From Candidatus Flexifilum affinis (GTDB lineage: Bacteria; Chloroflexota; Anaerolineae; Aggregatilineales; Phototrophicaceae), in contig JADJPJ010000089.1 of NCBI GenBank assembly GCA_016713325.1, forward strand, positions 62,001-126,000: 64,000 nucleotides of DNA. The letters are read 5' to 3'. Position 1 is the stretch's first letter. The number at the start of each line of letters is the position of its first letter. The notes under the pieces were generated by a model. That model was not told the DNA's origin and searched no databases. It was given only the letters and a program-made list of their open reading frames with translations. The position numbers were made by a program, and so were the translations under genes. Positions 17,928 through 26,439 of this stretch are shown one piece after another.

Positions 17928-19253
17928 GTGGCTTTTCCGAAAGATTTCATCTGGGGTGTGGCGACATCGAGTTACCAGATCGAGGGCGAAACCCCTGACG
18001 CCGGGCGCGGTGAGTGCATCTGGACTCGCTTCTCGCGCGAGCCGGGTCGTATTTCTGACGGGACCAATGGACTGATCGCCTGCGACCATTACCATCGCTA
18101 CCCGGAAGATATCGCCCTGATGCGCGATCTGGGTCTGAACGGTTACCGGCTCTCCACCTCCTGGGCACGGGTGCTTCCCGATGGCGGGACGGTGAACCCG
18201 GCCGGGCTCGACTACTACGATCGCGTTGTCGATGCCTGCCTGGAGGCCGGTCTGCGGCCGTTCGTCACCCTTTACCACTGGGACATGCCCACGGCGGTCC
18301 TCGACCGGGGCGGCTGGGCGTCGCCGGACAGCATCAATTGGTTTGTCGACTTCAGCCGGGTGGTGACCGAGCGACTGGGCGATCGCGTCAAAGACTGGAC
18401 GACACACAACGAACCCTGGTGCATCTCTCTCCTGTCCTACTTCCTGGGTGAGCACGCCCCCGGCGAGCGCGATCTGTCCAAGGCGCTGACGGTGGCCCAC
18501 CATGTCCTTCTGTCGCATGGCGCGGCAGTGCCGGTGATCCGTGCGGCGTCACCGGGCGCGCGCGTCGGAATTGCGCTCAACCTGTCGCCGATCGATTCCG
18601 CCAGCAAGGATGAGCGCGACCTCCTGGTCCAGCAATACCAGGATGGTTTCAACAACCGATGGTTCCTCGACCCCATCTTCCACGGCGAGTACCCGGCCGA
18701 CATGCTCGCCCTGGCGGGAGAGGCTCTGCGCTTCGACCCGGCGTCGATCCGCCCTGCCGCCGTGCCAATCGACTTCCTGGGCGTCAATTACTATACGCGG
18801 ACCATCGCCGCATACGACGAACAGCGCTTCATGAATGTGGGGAGCGTTCGCAACCAGCAGGCTTCTTTCACTGCAATGGACTGGGAGATCTATCCGCAGG
18901 GCCTGACCCGGCTTCTGACAAGGGTGGCCCGCGATTACGGTGACCTACCGCTGTACGTTATGGAAAACGGCGCCGCTTTCGACGACCCCGCGTCGCTCAA
19001 CGGTGTCGTTCAGGACCCGGATCGCGTTGCGTATTTACAGGGGCACGTGGCAGCTCTGGAACAAGCGATTGCTCAGGGTGCGCCGGTCAAGGGCTATTTC
19101 GTCTGGAGTCTGCTCGATAATTTCGAGTGGGCGTTCGGTTACTCACGCCGATTCGGCATGGTTCACGTCGACTTCGAGACCCAGAAACGCACACCCAAAT
19201 CGAGCTACTTCTGGTACAGGGACATGATCAGGGGCCTTCATGACGCGACCTGA
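17928..19253 (+). CDS. Glycoside hydrolase family 1 beta-glucosidase/galactosidase
   Basis: The protein has 441 residues from GTG, with GAGAGG 8 bases upstream; it starts with the family phrase FPKDFIWGVATSSYQIEG. Acid/base glutamate lies in THNEPW (about Glu163) and the nucleophile in YVMENGAAF (about Glu346). YHWDMPTAL-like text and WSLLDNFEWAFGYSRRFG complete the GH1 signatures. No signal peptide, so it cleaves imported cellobiose-like or other beta-linked oligosaccharides in the cytoplasm. The HTH-less LacI-type gene precedes it on the same strand after 217 bases. That gap (17711-17927) contains a TTGACA at about 17778 but no matching -10. Confidence 0.95.
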   Translation: MAFPKDFIWGVATSSYQIEGETPDAGRGECIWTRFSREPGRISDGTNGLIACDHYHRYPEDIALMRDLGLNGYRLSTSWARVLPDGGTVNPAGLDYYDRVVDACLEAGLRPFVTLYHWDMPTAVLDRGGWASPDSINWFVDFSRVVTERLGDRVKDWTTHNEPWCISLLSYFLGEHAPGERDLSKALTVAHHVLLSHGAAVPVIRAASPGARVGIALNLSPIDSASKDERDLLVQQYQDGFNNRWFLDPIFHGEYPADMLALAGEALRFDPASIRPAAVPIDFLGVNYYTRTIAAYDEQRFMNVGSVRNQQASFTAMDWEIYPQGLTRLLTRVARDYGDLPLYVMENGAAFDDPASLNGVVQDPDRVAYLQGHVAALEQAIAQGAPVKGYFVWSLLDNFEWAFGYSRRFGMVHVDFETQKRTPKSSYFWYRDMIRGLHDAT

Positions 19254-19267
19254 TCACTTTGGCAATC

Positions 19268-19283
19268 AAACGCTCTAGCGTTT
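19268..19283. terminator. Short hairpin between convergent genes
   Basis: AAACGC-TCTA-GCGTTT, a 6-bp perfect stem overlapping the last bases of the convergent acetyltransferase-like gene. Weak as a terminator. Confidence 0.4.
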
Positions 19284-20223
19284 ACACGCCGTCGCGGACG
19301 GTGACGGTGCAGGTCTCCTGAGTGAAGCCATCCGATTCAGCATCTGGGCCAAGCGCCGGACGATCCTCGTCGTGCACCATCATAATCAGCCATCTATAGC
19401 CCTCGCGGTAGGCCCAGTCGCGCACCGCGCTGACCACCTGCACGCTGAGCGGTTTGGGCGACCAGACGGCCACTTCGGCCATGCGGGGGTCATACATGCC
19501 CTGCTGGATGTGCAGATAGGCTTCCTGGCCGGCCACGCTCAGATACAGCCGCTGCGTCTTGCGCGCGGCGATCTCCGGAATGGAGTCGAACAGGCGGGTG
19601 TACAGCGTCTCCCAGCCGGCGCGTGCGCTGCTGTTCCGGCCGATGGGCATGGCCCACCCGTCGATCTGCGCAGCGTCGGCGTTGCGGTGGTCTACGCCGC
19701 GGAAAAAGACCTGGCCCTGGCGCGCCGGCACCGAATAGCGCCGCAGCAGCGCAATACAGGACAGGGTGGCAATGCCCTCATAGGGGGTTTCGCCGCCGAT
19801 GCGGGCGATGGTCATGCGCTGGCATCGGGCAGCGCGCGCGTCCTGGTTGAGGTGCGCCAGCAGGGCATGGCGGACTTCCGCGTTGGGCGCCATCAGATGG
19901 GTGATGTGCAGCAGCTTGCCGAACGGTTCCGGCTCCGTGCCGATGAACGCCTCCGCATACCCCACGACGACGCCAGTTTCATCGACGGCAGCACGCGCCA
20001 ACCCAGCGCCGAGCAGCAGATGGTTGAGCCAGACGGCGGCGGTTTCGACCGACATCCAGGCGCCGCCGTGCAGCCAACGCTGGTAGATGCTCAAGGCATC
20101 GTAGGGGACGGTTTCGACCTGCCCGCTGCTGGTGATGCGCTGCCACACCTCGATCTGGGTTCGAGATGCCGAGCTGATTGCGGTTGCGTCGTCCAGGATT
20201 GCCGGTCTGACGATGATGCCCAT
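19282..20223 (-). CDS. GNAT-like acetyltransferase, possibly two repeats
   Basis: The protein has 313 residues starting MGIIVRPAILDDATAIS, the usual opening of a GNAT N-acetyltransferase. In the first half VVVGYAEAFIG and KLLHITHLMAP match strands 4-5 of the fold. The C-terminal half repeats a similar pattern (EVAVWSPKPLS, VRDWAYREGYRWLIMMVHDED), so the protein may hold a degenerate second GNAT module. A clear acetyl-CoA pyrophosphate loop (Q/RxxGxG/A) is not seen, which lowers confidence in activity. No signal peptide. It is convergent with the GH1 gene and divergent from coaX; the gap 20224-20424 shows no clear promoter. Confidence 0.65.
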   Translation of the reverse strand: MGIIVRPAILDDATAISSASRTQIEVWQRITSSGQVETVPYDALSIYQRWLHGGAWMSVETAAVWLNHLLLGAGLARAAVDETGVVVGYAEAFIGTEPEPFGKLLHITHLMAPNAEVRHALLAHLNQDARAARCQRMTIARIGGETPYEGIATLSCIALLRRYSVPARQGQVFFRGVDHRNADAAQIDGWAMPIGRNSSARAGWETLYTRLFDSIPEIAARKTQRLYLSVAGQEAYLHIQQGMYDPRMAEVAVWSPKPLSVQVVSAVRDWAYREGYRWLIMMVHDEDRPALGPDAESDGFTQETCTVTVRDGV

Positions 20224-20424
20224 CGTGATTTTCGCCGCTTAAGAGGATAAACACCGTGAATCATACGGTCTCAGCGCGCGTTTCGCAACGTACCTGGCAT
20301 TATCCGCGCCGGGCCGCAAAAATCCTGCGAAATACCTATGTCCTAAGGGGCCGTCCGGTGATGTCGCAGCGTGACAAAACGGGGTAGAATGCTCGCCAGG
20401 GCTACTCACGAAATGCGAAAGCAC

Positions 20425-21213
20425 ATGGTCGAAAAACTGCTCGCCATCGACATTGGCAACACCAATATTCACTTCGGATTGTATCGCCAGGGAGAGTGGG
20501 TGTTTAGCTGGCGAGCGCGCACGGTGCCGGACAAGATGCCGGACGAGTACGCCGTCCTGCTGACCAACTTCCTGAGCAGCGCCAATATGACCTATCGCGA
20601 TATCAGTGGCGTGGCTATCGGGAGTGTGGTGCCGCGCCTGACCACAGCCTTTGTCGAACTAGCCGAGCGGTACATTCGCGTTCGGCCGGTGGTCGTGACG
20701 CACAAGACGGACACCGGCGTCCGCATCGCCATCGATCAGCCGGAGCAGGCCGGCGCTGATCGCATCATCAATGCTGCCGCGGTCGTCGCACTCTATGGCG
20801 CCCCGGCGATTGTGATCGACTTCGGCACCGCGACGACCTTCGACGTGGTCGCGGGCGATGGCTCGTATCGCGGTGGGGCCATTGCGCCGGGCATTGATAT
20901 CTCTCAGGATGCCCTGGTCCGTCATGCCGCGCGCCTTCACAAGGTCGATCTGGCGCCGCCGCCGTGCGTGATTGGCGCCAATACAATCCACGCCATGCAG
21001 TCGGGCATTTTTCTGGGCTATGTCGCGATGATCGAGGGCATGGTGCAGCGGATCAAAGCCGCTATGGTCGAACCGAACATCAAAGTGATCGCCACGGGCG
21101 GCTTGTCGGCGGTGTTCAACGCCAACACAGATGCCATTGATTTGATTGCCCCCGAGCTGACTCTGGAGGGGCTGCGTGTCATCTTCGAGCGCCAGCCGAC
21201 TGATGTGCGCTGA
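20425..21213 (+). CDS. coaX: Type III pantothenate kinase CoaX
   Basis: The protein has 262 residues from ATG 20425; in-frame ATGs at 20389 and 20413 are possible alternatives, since none has a strong ribosome-binding site. The phosphate-binding motif DIGNTN occurs at residues 7-12, followed later by the catalytic region GADRIINAAAVVALYG, DFGTATTFDVV and the glycine-rich GGAIAPGID. Near the C-terminus VIATGGLSAVF completes the ASKHA fold. CoaX phosphorylates pantothenate, the first step to coenzyme A, and unlike CoaA is not feedback-inhibited by CoA. Potassium or ammonium dependence is known for the family. Cytoplasmic dimer. No cofactor genes lie next to it. Confidence 0.95.
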   Translation: MVEKLLAIDIGNTNIHFGLYRQGEWVFSWRARTVPDKMPDEYAVLLTNFLSSANMTYRDISGVAIGSVVPRLTTAFVELAERYIRVRPVVVTHKTDTGVRIAIDQPEQAGADRIINAAAVVALYGAPAIVIDFGTATTFDVVAGDGSYRGGAIAPGIDISQDALVRHAARLHKVDLAPPPCVIGANTIHAMQSGIFLGYVAMIEGMVQRIKAAMVEPNIKVIATGGLSAVFNANTDAIDLIAPELTLEGLRVIFERQPTDVR

Positions 21214-21280
21214 GCGCAGCCTGGACGACGAGTCAGCCTGTAACGGTAATGTGTAACGGGAACGAACAGGAGTAATCACG

Positions 21281-22354
21281 ATGCGTGCACGCTTTTGGGT
21301 GATCCTGGTTCTGTTGCTGGTGGTGCTTCCGCAGTTTGCTGCTGGAGCACAGGATGTCAGCTTCTACTGGGAAAACTGGAATGCCTCGATCAACGTTAGC
21401 GAGGCAGAGCAGACGCTGAGCATCGCCGAATCGCAGACGTTTGTCCTGCAAAGTGGAACGATTCGCCGGGGCAGTCGCGCCTGGCTCGACCCGGTGACGA
21501 TCAATACGGTCTACGTGAATATGCCGGATGGTGAGCTGGTCGAACTGGAGCGGTCCAGTGGCGGGGAGACGCCTGGCACCTACGAGGTGTCCACCGCGGG
21601 TGACGAGATCACGCTGCGCTACTACTTCCCCGAGCCGGTCAACGGCGGTGACAGCTTTCTGGTGCAGATCAACTACACGGTGCCGCTTCTGACGGAAAAC
21701 CTGGTGGACTGGTACGTGATCCCTGAGAACCATGCCGCTCCGATCAACAGCAGCGTGGTGCAGATCAACTTCCTCGACGCCGATGCGCCTCCCGAAGGTC
21801 TGGCGCGCGTGGTCTCCAACAATGCAACAGTCCGCGTGCAGGCTCAGACGGTCTCGATCATGACCCCGAACGCCCTGGACGTAGACGAGCCGCTGTACGT
21901 GCAGATGCCCTTCGGCGCCGGCGCGGGGGCGGCCAGCAATAACCAGAGCGGGGGCGTCGCGGCGCAGGCGACGGTTGCGCCCCGGCCAACATCGGTGCCC
22001 GCCACCCCGACCAATCAGCCTGAACAGGGCGGCTTGTTCGGTTTCTCGCTGGACAGCCTGCTGCCCATCCTCTGCATCATCATCGTCGTGGCGATTGTCC
22101 TGGGTGGGCGTGGAAGCAGCGGTTGTCTTGGCATGCTGCTCAGCCTGTTCCTCGGCGGGCGCGGCGGCGGCATTGGCGGGTCGGGCGGCGGCATTTTCCC
22201 CGGCGGTGGGTCAGGCAGTGGACGAACTCGCACGCCGTCCGGTCCCTTCGGCGGCGGGTCGAGCGGAGGCGGTTTCCGGCGCAGCGGTAATCAGGGCCGC
22301 AGCGCCCCCACGGTGCGGAATCGCAAGGGCGGCGGCAGCGCCGGATTGGGGTAA
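21281..22354 (+). CDS. Exported membrane protein with DUF2207-like ectodomain and Gly-rich tail
   Basis: The protein has 357 residues. A signal peptide (1-23, ending AGAQ) is followed by a beta-rich region (24-210) beginning VSFYWENWNASINV, similar in style to the N-terminal domain of DUF2207 membrane proteins (experience-based match). A Thr/Pro linker leads to one membrane helix (about 250-272, LLPILCIIIVVAIVLGG), then a glycine/serine-rich cytoplasmic tail ending in basic residues. No enzymatic motif is seen. The matrixin-like gene starts 4 bases after its stop, so the two are translationally close and probably work together at the cell surface. The ribosome-binding sequence is AACAGGAG before ATG 21281. 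Confidence 0.75.
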   Translation: MRARFWVILVLLLVVLPQFAAGAQDVSFYWENWNASINVSEAEQTLSIAESQTFVLQSGTIRRGSRAWLDPVTINTVYVNMPDGELVELERSSGGETPGTYEVSTAGDEITLRYYFPEPVNGGDSFLVQINYTVPLLTENLVDWYVIPENHAAPINSSVVQINFLDADAPPEGLARVVSNNATVRVQAQTVSIMTPNALDVDEPLYVQMPFGAGAGAASNNQSGGVAAQATVAPRPTSVPATPTNQPEQGGLFGFSLDSLLPILCIIIVVAIVLGGRGSSGCLGMLLSLFLGGRGGGIGGSGGGIFPGGGSGSGRTRTPSGPFGGGSSGGGFRRSGNQGRSAPTVRNRKGGGSAGLG

Positions 22355-22358
22355 GTCG

Positions 22359-24176
22359 ATGTTTCCTGCAACAAGCCAGGCGGCATTTCACATTCAGGCG
22401 TCGTTGGTTGGCGTCACGCTGATCCTCTTGCTGATGGGCGCACTGACCGTGGGAGCGCAGGAGGCGCTGCCGATGGTCCGCTACGCAGAACCATATGAAG
22501 GTGCCTTGGCCGCGGGTGCCAGCGTCAGCGTCCAGTTCACCGCCGAGGAGGGCGACCGGCTGATCATCGTGGCCAACGCCAAGGGCGGCGAGATCGACCC
22601 GTTCGTGCAGCTTTTCACCCGCGAGGGCGCGCTGCTGGGTGAGGAGGACGATGGCGGCGGCAAACGCAATGCCCGCCTGGAAGACATCACCGCGCCGGCG
22701 TCCGGGCCGTACGTCGTCACCGTCACCAATCTGGCTAGTGGTGGCAGCGGCAATTTCGCGCTGATCGTCAACAACGAGGCGCTGGTCATTGCCTACCATG
22801 GGGGCGGTGTCGACTCACCATTCTCGGCAGATCCGGGATACGTGGGTTACCAGCTTTCTGAACCCTGGCAGACCACCGACCTGACCTACTATCTGGCCAA
22901 CGTGGTCGAAGGGTTCGAGGAGGGTGAGGTCGAGCAGGTGATGGTCGAGGCGTTCGCCGCCTGGGCGCAGAATACGCCCCTGACTTTCACCCGTGTTTTT
23001 GACCAGAATGCCGATATCATCGTCTCGTTTGCCTCCATCGACGGATCGTCGCAGGTGCTGGGGCAGGCTTGTCCTCCTTCCAGTCCATGCGCCGGCAGCG
23101 TCGAGTTCGATGTGGACGAAAACTGGACGCTCTACGAGCCTCAGGGTTACAACTCAATTTCGCTGATCGGCGTGGCGACGCACGAATTCGGCCACGTGGT
23201 CGGGCTGCTGCACAGCAGCGACCCGAGTGCTCTGATGTACGCGCAGTACAGCCCTTACAACCTGCAACCGTCGTCCGACGACATCGCCGGCGTGCAGCGG
23301 CTGTATGGGGCTGGGCAGGGTGGGGTCATCGGCGCGCCCACGTCGGCGCCGGGCGGCGGCCAGGACGAGGGAAACGCCGTAATCGGCACCATCTCCGATG
23401 CACAGTATGTCGAGTGGTGGGATTTCGACGTGGTGTCGGGCGAATACGTAACCATCACCATGGAGGCGCTGAACGGTGGGCTTGACCCGCTGCTGATCAT
23501 CGTCGACGCGGCCAACCAGGTCATCGCCTATGACGACGACAGCGCCGGCGAACTGAACGCGGTGGTCCGCAACATTCGCTTCCCGCAGGACGGCACTTAC
23601 AGCGTCGCTGCCACCCGCTTCGAGCAGGCGCAGGGGTATACCGAAGGGCAGTATCAACTGACGCTCGACTTCGGCTTCACCGATGCGCCGGCAGGTGGAT
23701 CGACGGGTGGTTCAACAGCCCAGACGCCCGCGCCGGCCGGCGGTGGGACGGTCAACCTCGTGCCGGGTGAGCTGGCCGATTTCCCCAATCTTCTGACGGT
23801 GTTGAACGGCTCTTTTGCCGACAGCGTCACGCCCGTGGTGCAGCGCAAGACCGGGACGGTGAGTGCCGGCCAGAACTACACGTGGAGTTTCACGTGGTGC
23901 GCGACCAGCACGGCCAATCTGGAACGCGGGCTGGAATCGATGCGCGTCGACTTCGCCATCGAAGGCGCGCCAGTGCCGGAAAACGACATCATCGTCGTCA
24001 GGCAGGAGGGCAATGGGCTTTTCTGCGCGGAGTATGGGTTGGTGCTGGGCGAATGGAGCGGCGGCAGCGTCCGGCTCACGACGACCATGCACCTGGAGAG
24101 GCCAGTGTTTGATGGCCTGAACATCTATCAGCCGGGCGACTATGTCAACGAGATTGTGCTGGCCATCATGTCGTAG
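22359..24176 (+). CDS. Secreted matrixin-like metalloprotease with PPC domains
   Basis: The protein has 605 residues from ATG 22359 (GGGG 7-9 bases upstream). A signal region (1-34) is followed by a pre-peptidase C-terminal-like beta domain (about 45-140), a catalytic domain (about 150-320) and a second PPC-like domain (about 345-460). A glycine/threonine linker then leads to a C-terminal Ig-like domain (about 485-605). The zinc site is HEFGHVVGLLH, the HExxHxxGxxH consensus, with a Met-turn in SALMYAQY. These are the matrixin (M10A) hallmarks. No cysteine-switch propeptide is visible, so latency, if any, is achieved differently. It probably degrades extracellular protein. It forms a two-gene unit with the membrane protein upstream. 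Confidence 0.9.
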   Translation: MFPATSQAAFHIQASLVGVTLILLLMGALTVGAQEALPMVRYAEPYEGALAAGASVSVQFTAEEGDRLIIVANAKGGEIDPFVQLFTREGALLGEEDDGGGKRNARLEDITAPASGPYVVTVTNLASGGSGNFALIVNNEALVIAYHGGGVDSPFSADPGYVGYQLSEPWQTTDLTYYLANVVEGFEEGEVEQVMVEAFAAWAQNTPLTFTRVFDQNADIIVSFASIDGSSQVLGQACPPSSPCAGSVEFDVDENWTLYEPQGYNSISLIGVATHEFGHVVGLLHSSDPSALMYAQYSPYNLQPSSDDIAGVQRLYGAGQGGVIGAPTSAPGGGQDEGNAVIGTISDAQYVEWWDFDVVSGEYVTITMEALNGGLDPLLIIVDAANQVIAYDDDSAGELNAVVRNIRFPQDGTYSVAATRFEQAQGYTEGQYQLTLDFGFTDAPAGGSTGGSTAQTPAPAGGGTVNLVPGELADFPNLLTVLNGSFADSVTPVVQRKTGTVSAGQNYTWSFTWCATSTANLERGLESMRVDFAIEGAPVPENDIIVVRQEGNGLFCAEYGLVLGEWSGGSVRLTTTMHLERPVFDGLNIYQPGDYVNEIVLAIMS

Positions 24177-24250
24177 CGTGGCCATCCGTCGTAGCGTGGC
24201 CATCACGGCGTAGCGTGGCCATCACGGCGTAGTAAGCGTGACCATCGCGC
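24172..24250 (+). repeat. Tandem 19-bp repeat overlapping the protease stop codon
   Basis: The unit CGTAGCGTGGCCATCACGG occurs twice exactly (24190-24208, 24209-24227). It is preceded by an 18-base variant starting in the stop codon (24172-24189) and followed by a degenerate copy (24228-24250). Minisatellite-like, about 3.5 copies. Confidence 0.85.
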
Positions 24251-24252
24251 CA

Positions 24253-24271
24253 TGACGCGAGAAGCGCGTCA
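24253..24271 (+). terminator. Hairpin after the tandem repeat
   Basis: TGACGCG pairs with CGCGTCA around AGAAG. No T-run follows, so it may act with Rho or as an mRNA 3' stabiliser. Confidence 0.45.
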
Positions 24272-24305
24272 GGCAATCTGAAATACCGCCAAAGGGGGTG
24301 TGTCG

Positions 24306-25283
24306 TTGAGGTCGGAGGCATTGCGGGATACCCGTGAGCAGCCTGTCGGCCTGTGGATCGGGATCGACGTGGGGGGCACCAAGATCGATGCCGTGCTAGT
24401 CGACCGAACGGCGCGGATTGTGGCGGATCGCAATACGCTGACCGGCGCGGTTGACGGCGAGGCAGCAGTGATGGACCGCATCGCCGGGTTGGTCCGAGAG
24501 CTGGCCGCGGAAGCGGGCGATTTGCCGATTCACGGCATGGGGCTGGGCTGTCCGGGCCAGGTGAATCCGGCGGCGGGCGTGGTCCGCGCGGCGGTCAATC
24601 TTGGATGGTTCAATGTGGCCCTGCGCGCGGGGCTGCAAGAGCGATTGCAGGGCGTCCCCGGCGCCGACTCAATCGTCCTCGCCAACGACGTAAACGCGCT
24701 GGCGCTGGGCGAGTACCGCTTCGGCCTGGGACGCGGCGCAAACGATCTGGTGTATCTGGCCCTGGGCACTGGACTGGGCGGCGGGGCCATCGTCAACGGC
24801 CAGATCGTCGGCGGCGATAACGACTTCGCCATGGAAGTCGGCCACATGTCGCTGCGCCCGAACGGACGGCGCTGTGGCTGCGGCATGCTCGGCTGCCCTG
24901 AAGCATACGCCAGTGGAACCGGCATGCTGACCGGCGTGACCGAACGGCTCAGGGATTTTCCGGGCAGCCAGTTGGCCGGCGAGAAGACCCTGACGACGCC
25001 GCACATTCTGACAGCGGCGCGCGCCGGTGATGCGCTGGCCCGCCAGGTGGTCGACGAGGCGGCGGAGATGCTCGGCATCGTCATGACGATCTGCGCCACG
25101 ATCCTCAACCCCAATCTATTTGTGATTGGCGGAGGTCTGGGCCGGGCGGCCGCCGATCTACTGCTGCCGCGCGCCGAAGAGGTCTTCCGCGCGCGGGTGC
25201 TGTTCCCCGGCTCGGAACGCGCCAGCATTCAGATGGCGAGTGTCGAGCGTGCGGCGGTGGGCGCGGCCAGCCTGACCATGTGA
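24306..25283 (+). CDS. ROK family sugar kinase (glucokinase / GlcNAc kinase type)
   Basis: The protein has 325 residues. TTG 24306 is preferred over GTG 24300 because AAAGGGGG lies 7 bases upstream of the former and directly against the latter. The ATP motif IGIDVGGTKIDAVL lies near the N-terminus; LALGTGLGGGAIVNGQ and EVGHM are active-site phrases; the ROK zinc signature is CGCGMLGCPEAYASG. No HTH is present, so it is an enzyme, not a ROK repressor. Substrate may be glucose, N-acetylglucosamine or N-acetylmannosamine. The downstream SIS-domain gene, 52 bases away, suggests an amino-sugar route. Cytoplasmic. Confidence 0.92.
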   Translation: MRSEALRDTREQPVGLWIGIDVGGTKIDAVLVDRTARIVADRNTLTGAVDGEAAVMDRIAGLVRELAAEAGDLPIHGMGLGCPGQVNPAAGVVRAAVNLGWFNVALRAGLQERLQGVPGADSIVLANDVNALALGEYRFGLGRGANDLVYLALGTGLGGGAIVNGQIVGGDNDFAMEVGHMSLRPNGRRCGCGMLGCPEAYASGTGMLTGVTERLRDFPGSQLAGEKTLTTPHILTAARAGDALARQVVDEAAEMLGIVMTICATILNPNLFVIGGGLGRAAADLLLPRAEEVFRARVLFPGSERASIQMASVERAAVGAASLTM

Positions 25284-25335
25284 GACGAAAACTGACGATT
25301 GAAGCCTATCTTTATGGCCAACAGGGAGTTCGTGG

Positions 25336-26376
25336 ATGATGACTGAACTGGAGCGCGAGATCGGCGAGCAGCCGGAAGTGATCGCCCGGCTGATTGACAC
25401 GGAGCGTGACAAGATCCGGCAGATCGCCGACTCGATTCGCAAATTTGATCCGGCCTATGTGTTGATCGCGGCGCGTGGCACGTCGGACAACGCGGCGCGT
25501 TATGCGCAGTACGCTTTTGGCATTCAGACCGGGCTGCTGGTGGCCCTGGCGACACCGTCGGTGCATACGCTCTACGAGGCACCGCCGCGCATGGGTCGCG
25601 CGCTGGTAATCGGGGTGTCGCAGTCCGGCCAGTCGACCGATGTGCGGCAGGTACTTACCGACGCGCGGTCGCAGGGGGCGCTCACGTTGAGCATCACCAA
25701 CGATCCTGCGTCGCCGCTGGCGGAAGGCTCGGACTGGCATATTCCGCTGCATGCCGGCAAGGAAAAGAGCGTCGCGGCAACCAAGACCTATACAGCAGAA
25801 CTGACCGCTTTCGCGCTGTTGGCTGCGGCGCTGGCCGACCGCGCCGAGATGTGGTCGCAGGTGGAACAGCTTCCCGGCTGGGCGAAGGCAACGCTCGATG
25901 CCGGCGCGTCAACGTCGGAGTGGGGCCAGCGCTATCGTTACATGGAGCGCTTCGCGGTGATCGGACGCGGCTACAACTACTGCACCTCCTTCGAGATCAG
26001 CCTGAAGGTCAAGGAACTCTGCTACATCTTCGCCGAGGGTTACAGCGAGGCCGACTTCCGCCATGGGCCGATCGCCACGATCCTGCCCGGCGTGCCGGTG
26101 CTGGTCGTGGCTCCGATGGGGAAAACGTTCGAGCAGCAGCGCGATTTGCTGGTGAAGCTCAATGAGCGCGGCGCGGAGTGCCTGGCGGTGACCAACGACC
26201 CCTCACTGGAGGCGCTGACGCACCATGTGCTGCCCATCCCTGCCGACGTGCCGGAGTGGCTCAGCCCGATTGTCTCGGTGATGCCGGGGCAGTTGTTCGC
26301 GCTCAACCTGGCCATGATGAAGGGGCTGCCGGTCGATCAGCCGCGGGGCCTGACCAAAGTCACGGATACGGTTTGA
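25336..26376 (+). CDS. SIS-domain sugar-phosphate isomerase/deaminase (GlmS C-terminal type)
   Basis: The protein has 346 residues with AGGGAG before the ATG. Two SIS domains are visible. The first (about 35-165) has IAARGTSDNAARY, GVSQSGQSTDVRQVL and KSVAATKTYTAEL; the second (about 195-330) has IGRGYNYCTSFEISLKVKE and GYSEADFRHGPIA. The end DQPRGLTKVTDTV is the characteristic GlmS isomerase C-terminus. The glutamine amidotransferase domain is missing, so it cannot be glucosamine-6-phosphate synthase. Family relatives act as NagB-II deaminases or fructosamine deglycases. Next to a ROK kinase, a role in returning amino sugars to glycolysis is likely. Confidence 0.9.
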   Translation: MMTELEREIGEQPEVIARLIDTERDKIRQIADSIRKFDPAYVLIAARGTSDNAARYAQYAFGIQTGLLVALATPSVHTLYEAPPRMGRALVIGVSQSGQSTDVRQVLTDARSQGALTLSITNDPASPLAEGSDWHIPLHAGKEKSVAATKTYTAELTAFALLAAALADRAEMWSQVEQLPGWAKATLDAGASTSEWGQRYRYMERFAVIGRGYNYCTSFEISLKVKELCYIFAEGYSEADFRHGPIATILPGVPVLVVAPMGKTFEQQRDLLVKLNERGAECLAVTNDPSLEALTHHVLPIPADVPEWLSPIVSVMPGQLFALNLAMMKGLPVDQPRGLTKVTDTV

Positions 26377-26389
26377 CCCTCACCCCTGG

Positions 26390-26417
26390 CCCCTCTCCCG
26401 CACGCGCGGGAGAGGGG
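26390..26417. repeat. REP-like palindrome / bidirectional terminator
   Basis: CCCCTCTCCCGC pairs with GCGGGAGAGGGG around ACGC, 13 bases after the SIS gene and just before the end of the convergent mannosidase. The surrounding CCTCACCCCTGGCC text is typical of dispersed intergenic palindromes in many genomes; whether it recurs in this genome cannot be seen here. Confidence 0.65.
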
Positions 26418-26439
26418 CGGATATGCTCAACGTATTTCC

